The notes under the pieces were generated by a model. That model made no database searches and was not told where the DNA came from. It saw only the letters and a program-made list of their open reading frames with translations. The translations under genes and the position numbers were made by a program. This document shows positions 16,223 through 24,701 of a DNA stretch of 39,312 nt, piece by piece; the stretch's first letter is position 1; each line of letters starts with the position of its first letter. Source of the stretch: JACKFB01 sp041389525 (GTDB lineage Bacteria > Myxococcota_A > UBA9042 > PHBI01 > JACKFB01); the NCBI GenBank assembly GCA_041389525.1, contig JAWKRR010000068.1, positions 1 to 39,312 of the forward strand, given 5' to 3'.

Positions 16223-16440
16223 GTGAGAACGCAGTCCCCCGATACCTCCGTCGCCGCGGAGCGCGAGCACATCCGCCTCCTTCGGGAGGCCGGACCGGCC
16301 CGCCGCCTTGCGCGCGCCCTGGAGCTGAGCGACATGACGCGCGCCTCGCCTGGAACGCGCGCATCAAGAGCGAGCCGGAGCCGTCCCACGACGCGCGGGT
16401 CGCGCGCTTTGTCGAGTTGCACCGCGCCCTCGCCCCTCGA
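16223..16440 (+). pseudogene. Small gene broken by one frameshift
   Basis: The first frame begins at a GTG (16223) and reads RTQSPDTSVAAEREHIRLL then RRLARALELSDMTR. The next frame continues RRLAWNARIKSEPEPS and ARVARFVELHRAL. Joined, they resemble a short family with an SPDTS start and an RFVELH-type end that I have seen near toxin or nucleotidyltransferase genes; I have no domain name for it. The break is a single missing base in the CG run at about 16338-16343. The end is approximate. Either a real mutation or a sequencing slip in GC-rich DNA. Confidence 0.5.
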
Positions 16441-16515
16441 CGTCGACATGGCGTCGCCGCTTACCCCAAAGGCCGTAGTCTCGACCGATGGTCCTCTAGC
16501 CTTGATTTCATAGGT

Positions 16516-16548
16516 GCGAAAAAATGAGAATGGAGTGGTCTTGACCCC
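16516..16548 (+). repeat. Half copy of the 66-bp palindromic repeat
   Basis: Right arm only. It ends in GTGGTCTTGACCCC and is preceded by GCGAAAAAATGAGAATG, matching the 3' half of the complete elements at 20498 and 20646. No left arm upstream, so this is a truncated copy. Confidence 0.65.
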
Positions 16549-16578
16549 AAGCGGCACTCTGCGAGTCCGGCACTCCCG

Positions 16579-17930
16579 CTACTCGCAGGGGAACTGGTTG
16601 AAGCGGAACAGTGACCAGGCGCTGGCGCCGTCGGTGGTTAGAAAGAGGCTGCGTTCGCCGCCCTCGCAGGCCGCGTTGGAGGTCAGCGCGATACCCTCGT
16701 GGTTGTCCGTTATCAGCGGGATGTTTCCGGGGCCTGCGTACATGCGCACCGTGTCCAGGCGGTGGGTCGGATTGCGACCGGGATCGACCCCAGCCTGCGC
16801 GGCCTCCAGACTGTTGAAGTCGTTGACCGGTCGCTAGATCGAGAGCAGCCCTCGTGGAGCGGTCGAACTCGAGGCCGGGCCGTCGGTGGCGTCGGTCGCG
16901 GGCTTGCCTGACGAATGACCTACGCTCTTTCGCGCGGTCGAGAGCATCCGTAGATGTGGCCTCCGTTCTGTGGCCGATCGAAGATCAGGACCCCAAAATG
17001 CCCAACGTGGAGATTGGTAGGCGCGCCGCTCGCGTCGACGAAGCCTGGGGCGATCAGGAACCTCGGGGACAAAGTTCCTCGGAGCCCGAGCCGCCCGAGG
17101 TCGCGGTGACGGCGAATCCCAGTCTTCTTCAGCACAGCCTTGCCGTATGTGGACATGCGTCGTACTCGCGGATGTGCTCGATTCCCCGGCGATGACGTAG
17201 ACCGTGTCCGGCTCCGCGTAGCCGGAGGTGATGCTCGGCTTGAGGTCGGTCGAGGGCCACTCGCCGCGCTTGCGTCGCGTCGCGATCTTAATCCTGCTCG
17301 GCTGTGTCGTCGACCACCGCCCAAACCTGACGGGGACGCGTTTCGGCACACCCTAGGTCTTCGCGACCGGATCCCACACCGCGCCGTGAGGTTCTCGTAG
17401 AAGTCCTTGATCCCAGATGGGGCCTTCGCCATTCGGTGAGATTCTGCGCCGCCGGGAAATGGGCTCCGCGGGCCAGGCGGCATGGTCCCCACTGGGGCCC
17501 ACGCATCGGCGCCGTCAGCTGGGGCGTTGTGAGGTGCAGTCCGGGGTCGCAGCCGAGGGTTCGATACCAGGCACCCATCGGCATTCGGCGCGATGAACTT
17601 GACGACAATCGCGATACCCACTGCATTCTCATTTTCTACGGCGAAAAAAGTCGCGCCATTGCACGTGGTCTTGACGCGTCCGCGGTGTCGGAATCTCAGC
17701 GGCATCGGAGATGTCGCCGCATACACGGTTCCTCGCGTCCGAGTCAAAGCGACGACGTCAGCGTCAGGGTCGGGCTCCCCTCTCACCATTCGCCCCCGGC
17801 CCTCGGTCCACCCGTCCGCGATGCTGCTCTCAGAGCCTCGCGTCCTCCACCGCCTCCGACCAGCAGTCGTTGTCGCCCAGGTCAGGCGGAACTGAGACGG
17901 CCGCGAGCAACGGTCCTCCGCCGCTGGCTC
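16579..17930 (-). pseudogene. Decayed minus-strand gene, probably a secreted protein
   Basis: Protein-like fragments in changing minus-strand frames suggest a dead gene. The 3' end is the clearest: from about 16833 to the TAG at 16579-16581 it reads RPVNDFNSLEAAQAGVDPG, later DNHEGIALTSNAACEGG and finally SLFRFNQFPCE. The same frame continues upstream only after an in-frame TAG. Further upstream, other frames give SPRFLIAPGFVDASGAPTN, SITSGYAEPDTVYVIAGE and VVKFIAPNADGC. The gene is interrupted by another degenerate palindrome copy (17618-17675). The upstream boundary is uncertain and the family is not recognised. Random open frames in GC-rich DNA could explain parts of it, but not the coherent 3' end. 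Confidence 0.5.
17618..17675 (+). repeat. Degenerate copy of the palindromic repeat
   Basis: CCACTGCATTCTCATTTTCT, then ACGGCGAAAAAAG, matches the left arm and loop of the complete element. The right arm is scrambled (TCGCGCCATTGCACGTGGTCTTGAC). It lies inside the decayed minus-strand gene. Confidence 0.6.
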
Positions 17931-17959
17931 CTCCCCAGGTCGCCCTCGCTGGTCCATCC

Positions 17960-20497
17960 GCCCTCGCCAACATTGCCGAGGTCGCCGGACCTGAGCCCCC
18001 GTGGGTCAAGGTCTGCCTCCGAGATCCGGCATCATCGCCCCCCGCGACGTCCTTCGAGCACGCTCATAGAGCGGCGAACCCGACAGCGCCCTCGGTCTCG
18101 CCCAACCTGATGCCAGCACGCGCCAAGTTCCGCCCACCGCGCCGCGATGCATTTGGGGTCGACGCGACCTAGTCGCCGACTTGAACCGCGGACGCCTCGC
18201 GCTCCGGCGACCGTGCGTGCAAGAGCGAGAGATTGAGGGCAGCGAGCAGCCACGGCCATTCCGCGGCGCGGGCATGCCATGCGGCGCAGAACCCGCTGGC
18301 GTTGAAACATTGAGTCGTCGCCGGGGGTGGTCCACTTTCGGACGGTGCCTGCCAATAGCGGCGGCGTCGACGCCTGCGCCGTTGGTCGGTCCTTGGGACC
18401 CGATCCCTAGAGCGCCCGGTTTGGCGCAGTGGCGACATTCCGTAATCGAACTCAGGCTCGTTGTTGCACGGCGCCAGTGATCAGGCTTGTAGCGCCTGCT
18501 CGCAGAGCGATCTCTAAACTGCGGCCGAGTTAAGACGGCGACCTCGATTGCGGAATGGTCGTGGATGCGGAGCCTCGCAGATAGAGATCGGACCGCGGCC
18601 AACTGGCGGCGCACGTCGTACGGAAGCCAGGGCGTCCCGCCGTCGGCTTGCCACGACCAGCCAGTCGCCAGGACTTCAGAGCGTAACCGCCCGATTAACG
18701 CCACCAGACCGCCGTGCTGACCAGTAGACTCGAGGGTCGATCTTGGCGCTTTGGGTGTATTTGGCGTTGGCGCGAGCGCGTATCGGACGGAAGAGATGGC
18801 TTCGGTGTGAATGAGGAGTTCCACCAGCCCGAAGAGACGAGGTCCGAGTGTGTGACAGGCCTCGACGCGTGAGCGTCATTCGTTTGGCGGGGAGAACATG
18901 ACGGCATCTCCAGGTCGCGACATCCCAGATAGATGGCAACTTCGGGCCGTAGAGCCGGGCAGCTCATCCGCTGAAGACTTGCGATGTCCACGGGAGTGAC
19001 CACGTCGGCGCCGGACGGCCCACGGAGCTTGCGGAGCTCGGGAAGTCCAGCGTAGGGACCGAACCCGACCTACTCGCGTCGAAGATAAAGCCGCGAACTG
19101 TCCACCGCGACGAGACTGGCCGTCCGCGCCCGGCGCGCTACGCAGAGGCTGTTTAGTCGCCGTCCGCGCCGATCGCGGCGGACTAAGGCATAACGGACGG
19201 CGTGGACGAAGATCCGCGGCAAATGCGTCCAGGTTTCCAGATCACCAGCAGAATCGCGTCTTGCGGCCAGCCTGCGACAACTCAATCGCGTCCAATCACC
19301 TGACGAAACGGCTAGTGCGCGGGACGCAAAGTTCCACGAAAGCAAGCGCGACTGCAATGACGGGCCCGGGCGGGTTGGGCGAGTTTGTGCGACGAGGTTG
19401 CGGCGCGGGCTGGGGCTGCCGACGGTGTTCGTTGGTCGCGGGAGGTCGATTTCCGCACGGGCTCTTGGTGAAACAGCACGCCGCCGTCAAGGTTTGTACT
19501 ATCCTGATGCTGGGAGCCTCCGCGGGCTCATTGCTCGTGTGGCATCGTTGGGGACTGGTCGGTGCGTCTGAGAGCGCCGAACCTTGCCGTCCGCGTGGTC
19601 GTGCATTGAACGGCCACCGCTCGCGACGCTTGAGTCCATGGCTTGCCCGCTGGGCCGGCGCGGGAGGTCGCTTCCGCTCCATCGACGAGGAACGCTGGGA
19701 GAGCGAGCCGAGTCTGCGACCCGGGGCTCGGTGCTATTCCACGCCATACGCGCACCGCTGGAGGGCCTGAAGGATGGCAGCATGAGCTGTGCGCCACGAT
19801 TGAGAAGAGCGGTCACCTACACGGCAACGTTCGTGACCGCGGTGGCGCCCATCGTCGGGACGACCCGAATCGCCGACCATGCTGTGAATTCAGACAGCGT
19901 CGTGGCCGCATGCGCGCGCCAACACGGACCGGGGCATCCTGTACTGAGCACCGACGTCCCCGAGTCCCTGACAGGACTACACGGCCGTGACGGTCTCTGC
20001 ACCCGGCTGGCGGGCGACGGGCGCTTTATCGTCGCACGCCGACAATGCACCGTGTGGATGGACGGAGCGGATCGGCGAGTTGACGCGCCACGTTCCTACA
20101 AATCGTCTGCCCGACCCCCGCCGCGTGCCTGAACGTCGAGGTCGAAAACGCGCAGGGCAGAACTTCGACACGCGTCGCTACCGACTCCGGCCTCGATCGC
20201 TGCCACGGAAATCGCGAGAGCTCGACAAGCACCGTGAGGTCTGCGTCGGACAAGCATTTCACGCCCCGCGCCGTATGCGCTAAGCGACCTGCGCGCCCCG
20301 CCAACGGTCGTGACGATGCATTCGCAGGTAGCGACGGGCGTGGCGCGGACGCATCCGCGGTATGCGCGGACTCGGAAGCGGACCCGGCGAGGAGCGTCGC
20401 CGGACCCTGTCGAGGATGCCGCGCCCGCCGTCCGGGGGCCATGCCTCAGGCTGGAGGGAACCACATCCGCCCATGCGCGGCGTCGAACTCGAAGTCT
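17960..20497. other. Long stretch without an intact gene
   Basis: No convincing complete coding region was found in these 2.5 kb. Stops occur often in every frame, and the base composition is lower in GC than in the flanking genes (one 60-base line at 18541 is 38/60 GC, against 45/60 in the ParB-like gene at 28021). Two sets of weak remnants can be seen. On the minus strand, about 19150-18170, TASLVAVDSSRLYLRRE is followed in the same frame by a stop and then VVTPVDIASLQRMSCPALRP. On the plus strand, about 19782-20440, TYTATFVTAVAPIVGTTRIA is followed one frame away by CPTPAACLNVEVENAQGRTS. No transposase, tRNA or structured RNA recognised. Confidence 0.5.
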
Positions 20498-20563
20498 GGG
20501 GTCAAGACCACTGCATTCTCATTTTCTACGGCGAAAAAGTGAGATTGCAGTGGTCTTGACCCC
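20498..20563 (+). repeat. 66-bp REP-like palindrome, copy 1
   Basis: A near-perfect hairpin. The left arm starts GGGGTCAAGACCACTGCATT and the right arm ends TGCAGTGGTCTTGACCCC. The 28-base arms pair at about 26 positions around a CTACGGCGAA loop. Flanks AAGTCT and TGGTCCCT are shared with copy 2. Confidence 0.85.
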
Positions 20564-20645
20564 TGGTCCCTCGACGCGCTGCCCGGGCCGAGCTTGTGGG
20601 GAGGGGCTGTCCGCCCGCTTGAAGAAAAGTCTGGGGTCAAAGTCT

Positions 20646-20711
20646 GGGGTCAAGACCACTGCATTCTCATTTTCTACGGCGAAGAAGTGAGATTGCAGTG
20701 GTCTTGACCCC
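20646..20711 (+). repeat. 66-bp REP-like palindrome, copy 2
   Basis: Same length and sequence as copy 1 apart from a single base in the loop side (GAAGAAGTGAG for GAAAAAGTGAG). The preceding 13 bases, AGTCTGGGGTCAA at 20628-20640, are directly repeated at 20641-20653. It lies about 75 bp beyond the stop codon of the PIN-toxin gene. Confidence 0.85.
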
Positions 20712-20784
20712 TGGTCCCTTGGCGCTCCTCTCGGGGTGCCGGCGGGGGCGTCTCGAGCTGCCTGTTCGACGTGCTGCGCCGCGG

Positions 20785-21162
20785 CTAGTCCCAGATGGCG
20801 CCGGCGTAGTGTTTGCGGATGACGCCGTCCGCTGTGGCTAGTGGCGCTTGGCGGGCTTGGGCTTGGGCGGTGATGAGGCGGTCGAAAGGGTCGCGGGTCC
20901 AGGTGAGGGCGGTGGCTTCTCGGGTGACCTCGGCGAAGGGCAGGTCGCAGAGCGATAGGCCTATGGAGCGCGCGAGCGTGCTGAGGATGGCGGCGCTGGG
21001 TGCGATGATGCGGCCGATCTCGTGGAGGAGGTCCATCTCCAGCGCGGCGATGGGTGAGAGCAGCGCGCGGCGGGCCTCGATCATGGCGACCACTGACGCG
21101 GGGATGACGCGGGTGTTGCCGCTGGCGAGCCAGAGCGCGACGTGGGTGTCGAGGTAGATCAC
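20785..21162 (-). CDS. vapC: PIN-domain toxin (VapC-like)
   Basis: A 125-aa PIN-domain ribonuclease of a type II toxin-antitoxin pair. The N-terminal YLDTHVALWLASG gives the first acidic ligand (D5). E42 lies in AALEMDLL, and D91/D94 in the segment TWTRDPFDRLITAQA, followed by PLATADGVI with D112. These are the usual metal-binding acids, so the enzyme looks intact. A GTG start at 21162 overlaps the antitoxin TGA (GTGA), the classic coupled arrangement. It should cleave RNA when free of antitoxin. Confidence 0.92.
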   Translation of the reverse strand: MIYLDTHVALWLASGNTRVIPASVVAMIEARRALLSPIAALEMDLLHEIGRIIAPSAAILSTLARSIGLSLCDLPFAEVTREATALTWTRDPFDRLITAQAQARQAPLATADGVIRKHYAGAIWD

Positions 21163-21431
21163 TCGGGGTCCGCGCGATGGGCGGGCGCGGGCTCGTCGTC
21201 GCCCAGGTAGGGCTTCCAGTGCTCGGACCAGTCGATGGACACGAGGTCCTGCGGGTCGCCGACGATGAGGCCGGGGATGGGGACGATGCGGTCGATCTTC
21301 GAGGCGGGCTGCTCGCGCGTGATGCGGAGGATCTGCCCGCGGCGCTCGATCTCGAGGGGCTCGCCGGTCGCCAGCACCTCATCGATGAGGCGGTAGATGT
21401 CGCTGCGTAGTTTGGAGATGCTGACCGCCAT
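21159..21431 (-). CDS. Phd/YefM-type antitoxin
   Basis: A 90-aa antitoxin. The N-terminal DNA-binding part reads MAVSISKLRSDIYRLIDEVL followed by GEPLEIERRGQILRI, the Phd/YefM pattern. The acidic C-terminal part (IDWSEHWKPYLGDDE) would wrap the toxin. An AGGAGG Shine-Dalgarno (21438-21443, minus strand) sits six bases before the ATG. Such antitoxins repress their own operon by binding palindromes near the start; I saw no clear operator. Confidence 0.9.
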   Translation of the reverse strand: MAVSISKLRSDIYRLIDEVLATGEPLEIERRGQILRITREQPASKIDRIVPIPGLIVGDPQDLVSIDWSEHWKPYLGDDEPAPAHRADPE

Positions 21432-21554
21432 CGTGATCCTCCTGTGCCGACGAGCCTAGGAGGTGAGCGTACGGGCGTCAATCCTGAGGCGTACGTACGT
21501 CCGGTCTCTCGGGATAGGACGGGCGACTGGGGAGGGATCTCGGGCGGGCGTTCC

Positions 21555-22739
21555 CTACTCGGGGCGGGGGCGGGGGGTGATGAGGATGGGGAAGTAGGTG
21601 ACGGTGAAGATGAGGAAGGCCGCTATCCAGAGGGCGCCGGCGATTTGGATGGAGGCGGCGTAGGTGCCGGGGGCGGCGATGGGGAGGGCGACGCGGGCTA
21701 GGACGGCGAGGTTGGCGAGGACGAAGGCGAGGTTGGTTTGGGGGGCCGTGACGAGGTCGCGGCCGGTGTGGCCGAGGGCGACGCGGGCCATCATGCCGAG
21801 GGTCATGCCGCCGATGGCGCCGATGGTCAGGGCGTGGCGGGCGAGTGTCGGGGTGATGAGGCCGAGGGCGGCGAGGGCGTGGAGCAGCAGGCCGATGGCG
21901 AGCCAAGCGTAGGCGACGTGGAGGACCCAGACCAGCGGGGTGCTCCAGATGCGGCGGCTGGTGATGCCGGCGAGGCGGGTGGCGTGGACGGCGGCGGCGA
22001 TGGTGGCGACGGTCGCGGTGAGGGCGGCGGGGGCCTCGGCGATGGTGGCGGCGGCGGTCAGGAGGAGCACCGGCGCGGCGGCGAGCTCGATGGGGCGCCA
22101 GGTCTTGGGGGTGGTGCCGGGGACGCCGCGGCGGGTGAAGAAGGGGAGGACGCGGCCGCCGATGACGGCGATGACCGCCAAGACGACCCAGACGCCGGCC
22201 TCGAGGCCCCAGACGGCGGCGGAGGGGTGGCCGCCCAGCGGCGTCGAGTGGACGGCGAGGTCGGCGAGCCAGAGGAGGGTGAGGAGGCCGACGACGACGA
22301 GGTTCTTGTAGTTCTTGGCGCGGAGGATGGGGCGGGCGATGGCGACGGCGACCAGAGGGAGGAAGGCGAGGTCGACGATGGCGACGGCGAGGGGGCCGGC
22401 GCCGGTCGCGGGGAGGACGCGGGCGGCGAGCCACAGGAGGGCGAGGGCGGCCAGCGGCCAGCCTTCGAGGGTCTGCCGGCTGGTCCAGTTGCGGACGGCG
22501 GTCAGCAGGAAGCCGGCGATGACCGCGGCGGTGTAGCCGAAGAGCATCTCGTGGCCGTGCCAGGTCATCGTCGGGCCGTAGGCGCGGATGGTGACCGGGG
22601 AGAGCTGTGCGAAAAGCCACACCCCGATGAGCGCTATGGCGCCGAGGCCCGCGCCGAGGAAGAAGGGGCGGAAGCCGATGCTGAGCAGGGGCGGGGGCGC
22701 AGCGGCGCCCGGGGGGACGGCGCTGGAGGTGGTGTTCAT
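21555..22739 (-). CDS. nnrS: NnrS family membrane protein
   Basis: A 394-aa polytopic membrane protein (about 12 helices) of the NnrS family, a haem- and copper-binding protein linked to defence against nitric oxide and often under NO-responsive regulators. Family features: IGFRPFFLGAGLGA at the N-terminus, MTWHGHEMLFGYTAAVIAGF with candidate metal His residues, GGRVLPFFTRRG in the middle, and GMTLGMMARVALGHTGRDL. ATG 22739 is preferred over the upstream GTG at 22799, as the family begins just before the IGFRPFF segment; no good Shine-Dalgarno marks either. It fits with the nitrate reductase operon, since nitrite reduction can yield NO. No FNR-like site was seen upstream. Confidence 0.95.
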   Translation of the reverse strand: MNTTSSAVPPGAAAPPPLLSIGFRPFFLGAGLGAIALIGVWLFAQLSPVTIRAYGPTMTWHGHEMLFGYTAAVIAGFLLTAVRNWTSRQTLEGWPLAALALLWLAARVLPATGAGPLAVAIVDLAFLPLVAVAIARPILRAKNYKNLVVVGLLTLLWLADLAVHSTPLGGHPSAAVWGLEAGVWVVLAVIAVIGGRVLPFFTRRGVPGTTPKTWRPIELAAAPVLLLTAAATIAEAPAALTATVATIAAAVHATRLAGITSRRIWSTPLVWVLHVAYAWLAIGLLLHALAALGLITPTLARHALTIGAIGGMTLGMMARVALGHTGRDLVTAPQTNLAFVLANLAVLARVALPIAAPGTYAASIQIAGALWIAAFLIFTVTYFPILITPRPRPE

Positions 22740-22869
22740 CAGGGACACGGCGGGCTCCGGGCGTGCGAGGTGGGCGCGTAGGGTGCCCGGCGGCTGCACG
22801 GAGCGTGCCAGGATCGTGCGAATCGCTAGGTGGCGCCGAGGGATTCGGAGCGTGGAGCCGAGCCGTGGG

Positions 22870-24606
22870 TCAGTACACCATGGAGGGGCGGCGCTTCGTG
22901 GCGGGCTTGGGGGCCGGTTCGGGCGCGGGCTCGGGTTTTGGGGCGGGCTCGGCGCCAGAGTCGGCCTCGGCGGTCGGCGCCGAGCGCTTCTGGAGAGGCT
23001 CGAGCCAGACCGGCAGATTGACCGTGGTGGCGTGGCCGGGCGGGAACTCGAGCGCGCTGAGCACGGCCTCGACGCAGCGGGCGGTCTCTTCGGTGCCTTC
23101 GGGCGGGGAGAGGACGCGCGCGGCCCGGACGGCGCCGTCGCGGCGGATTTGGAAGCGCGTTTTGAGGCGCAGGCTGCCCGGGTGGGCGTCGCCGAAGTGG
23201 CGGCCGCAGCCGGCGAGCTGGGGCTCGGCGAGGGCGAGGGTGGCCTGGACCGCGTCGTTATTCGGCGCAGCGCCCTCGAGGTCGTAGGGGGCCAGCTCGG
23301 TCTTCGAGGAGAACGAGCCCTCGGGGACTCGGCGGAGGTCGATCTTTGTCGTCGCGTGACCGGGCAGGGTGATGAAGATTCGGCCCGCTTCGGGGCGGTC
23401 GACGGTCAGCGGGGTGGTGCCGAGGAGGCGGTCGGCCAGCCAGACGCTGGCGCCGGTGGGGACGCTCTCGAAGGTGATGGTGTCCGCGCTGGGGGCGGCG
23501 GCCGCTGGCGCCGGGGCTGCGGGGGCCTCCGGGGCGGGCGGCGCCACCGCGGCTGGGGGCGCTGGCGGGTCGGGCGCGCGTGGCGCGGGTTCGGCGGGCG
23601 CGCGCTCGGCGGGCGTGCTGCCCTCGACCGCGGTGCCGCCGCTGCCCGTCACGAACACGGTCATCGCCACGCCGAGGCCGAGCAGGGCGAAGGCGAAGAG
23701 CGCGAGGACCACGACGAGCTGGCGGCTGCCGGCGGCCCGTGGCGGGGGCGCCGGGACCGACCCGGTCAGCGCGGCGAGGGCTGCGCGGGCCGACGCCGGG
23801 CGGTCCTCGGCGCGCGGCTCGACCAAGCTCAGCAAGACCCGGCGCAGGTTCGCGTCCAGCGCGTCCAGACGCTCGCCGAGGTCCAGGCGGCCTTCGCGCC
23901 GCGGGATGCGGTCGGGGCTGACGTGCGTCGCCGCGAAGATCACCGTGGCGCCGACCCCGTAGAGGTCGCTGCGCTCGGTCGCCTCGCCCGCGAACTGCTC
24001 CGGCGCGGCGTAGCCCGGCGTCCCGACGATGGTGAGCCCGGTGCGCTGCTCGGCCGGCTGGGCGACCACGTCGAAGTCGGTCAGGACCGGCATCGCGTCG
24101 TTCGACGACCGAAAGAGGAGGTTCTCCGGCTTGATGTCGCGGTGCAGGATCGGCGGCTGCGCCTCGTGCAGGTAGACCAGCAGCTCCAGCAGATGCACCG
24201 TCAGCGCCCGGATCTCCTGGGGCCGCGCGTGCCAGCCGTTGGCCGCGCGCTCGGCCAGCGAGCCGCCGGCGAAGAACTCGGTGACCAGGCGCAGCTCGCC
24301 CGTGTCGCTCGCCTCGAAGTCCACGACCTTCGCGACCGCCGGGTGCGCCAGCTTCGACAGGATGCGGGTCCCGCGCTCGAAGAGCTCGGCCTCGCGCCAA
24401 CTGTCGGCGTCCTTGAGCGGCAGGATCTTCACCGCGCGGCGCTCGCCGTTCGCGCTCCACGCCTCGTACACGCTGGAGCGCGAGCCCCGACCCACCAAGC
24501 GCGTCAGCCGCTGGCCCAGCACCACCAGCGGCCGCCCGCACCGCGAACAGGTCGGTCCGGCGGCGGTCTGGTCGCCGCAGCTCGGGCAGGGGAAGTCATC
24601 AGCCAT
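22870..24606 (-). CDS. Membrane Ser/Thr kinase with zinc ribbon, PEGA and TonB-like C-terminal domains
   Basis: A 578-aa protein. Residues 7-23 form a zinc ribbon (CPSC, CSRC). The kinase domain covers about 30-285: glycine loop GRGSRSSVY (39-47), Lys60 in AVKIL, HRDIKPENLL (155-164) and GTPGYAAPE (195-203). The metal-binding DFG is replaced by DFD (177-179). One membrane helix (about 297-319) leads to a Pro/Ala linker, a PEGA domain (TFESVPTGASVWLADRLLGT) and a C-terminal TonB/AgmX-like module (FQIRRDGAVRAARVL, then EETARCVEAVLSALEFP). The kinase would be cytoplasmic with extracytoplasmic PEGA and TonB-like parts. It probably senses the envelope and phosphorylates unknown targets; DFD may lower but need not abolish activity. 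Confidence 0.9.
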   Translation of the reverse strand: MADDFPCPSCGDQTAAGPTCSRCGRPLVVLGQRLTRLVGRGSRSSVYEAWSANGERRAVKILPLKDADSWREAELFERGTRILSKLAHPAVAKVVDFEASDTGELRLVTEFFAGGSLAERAANGWHARPQEIRALTVHLLELLVYLHEAQPPILHRDIKPENLLFRSSNDAMPVLTDFDVVAQPAEQRTGLTIVGTPGYAAPEQFAGEATERSDLYGVGATVIFAATHVSPDRIPRREGRLDLGERLDALDANLRRVLLSLVEPRAEDRPASARAALAALTGSVPAPPPRAAGSRQLVVVLALFAFALLGLGVAMTVFVTGSGGTAVEGSTPAERAPAEPAPRAPDPPAPPAAVAPPAPEAPAAPAPAAAAPSADTITFESVPTGASVWLADRLLGTTPLTVDRPEAGRIFITLPGHATTKIDLRRVPEGSFSSKTELAPYDLEGAAPNNDAVQATLALAEPQLAGCGRHFGDAHPGSLRLKTRFQIRRDGAVRAARVLSPPEGTEETARCVEAVLSALEFPPGHATTVNLPVWLEPLQKRSAPTAEADSGAEPAPKPEPAPEPAPKPATKRRPSMVY

Positions 24607-24701
24607 GCCCCATCGAAGCCCGGCAGCGGCTCAGGCGCAAGCCCCCCGCTCCCGCCGCGCGCTTTGGAGGCCGGGCCACCAGCGCGCGCGACGCCCGCCG
24701 G

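Noticed and set aside
16514..16837. Plus-strand open frame starting in the half palindrome
   Set aside because: No domain; the minus strand of the same stretch gives the coherent C-terminus of the decayed gene.
17436..18110. 224-codon plus-strand open frame in the decayed region
   Set aside because: Arg/Ser/Pro-rich and without a signal, domain or ribosome-binding site; chance open frame.
20498..20711. CRISPR-like array from the repeated palindromes
   Set aside because: Only two complete copies, 66 bp each, with long internal symmetry and no cas genes; REP-like elements explain them better.
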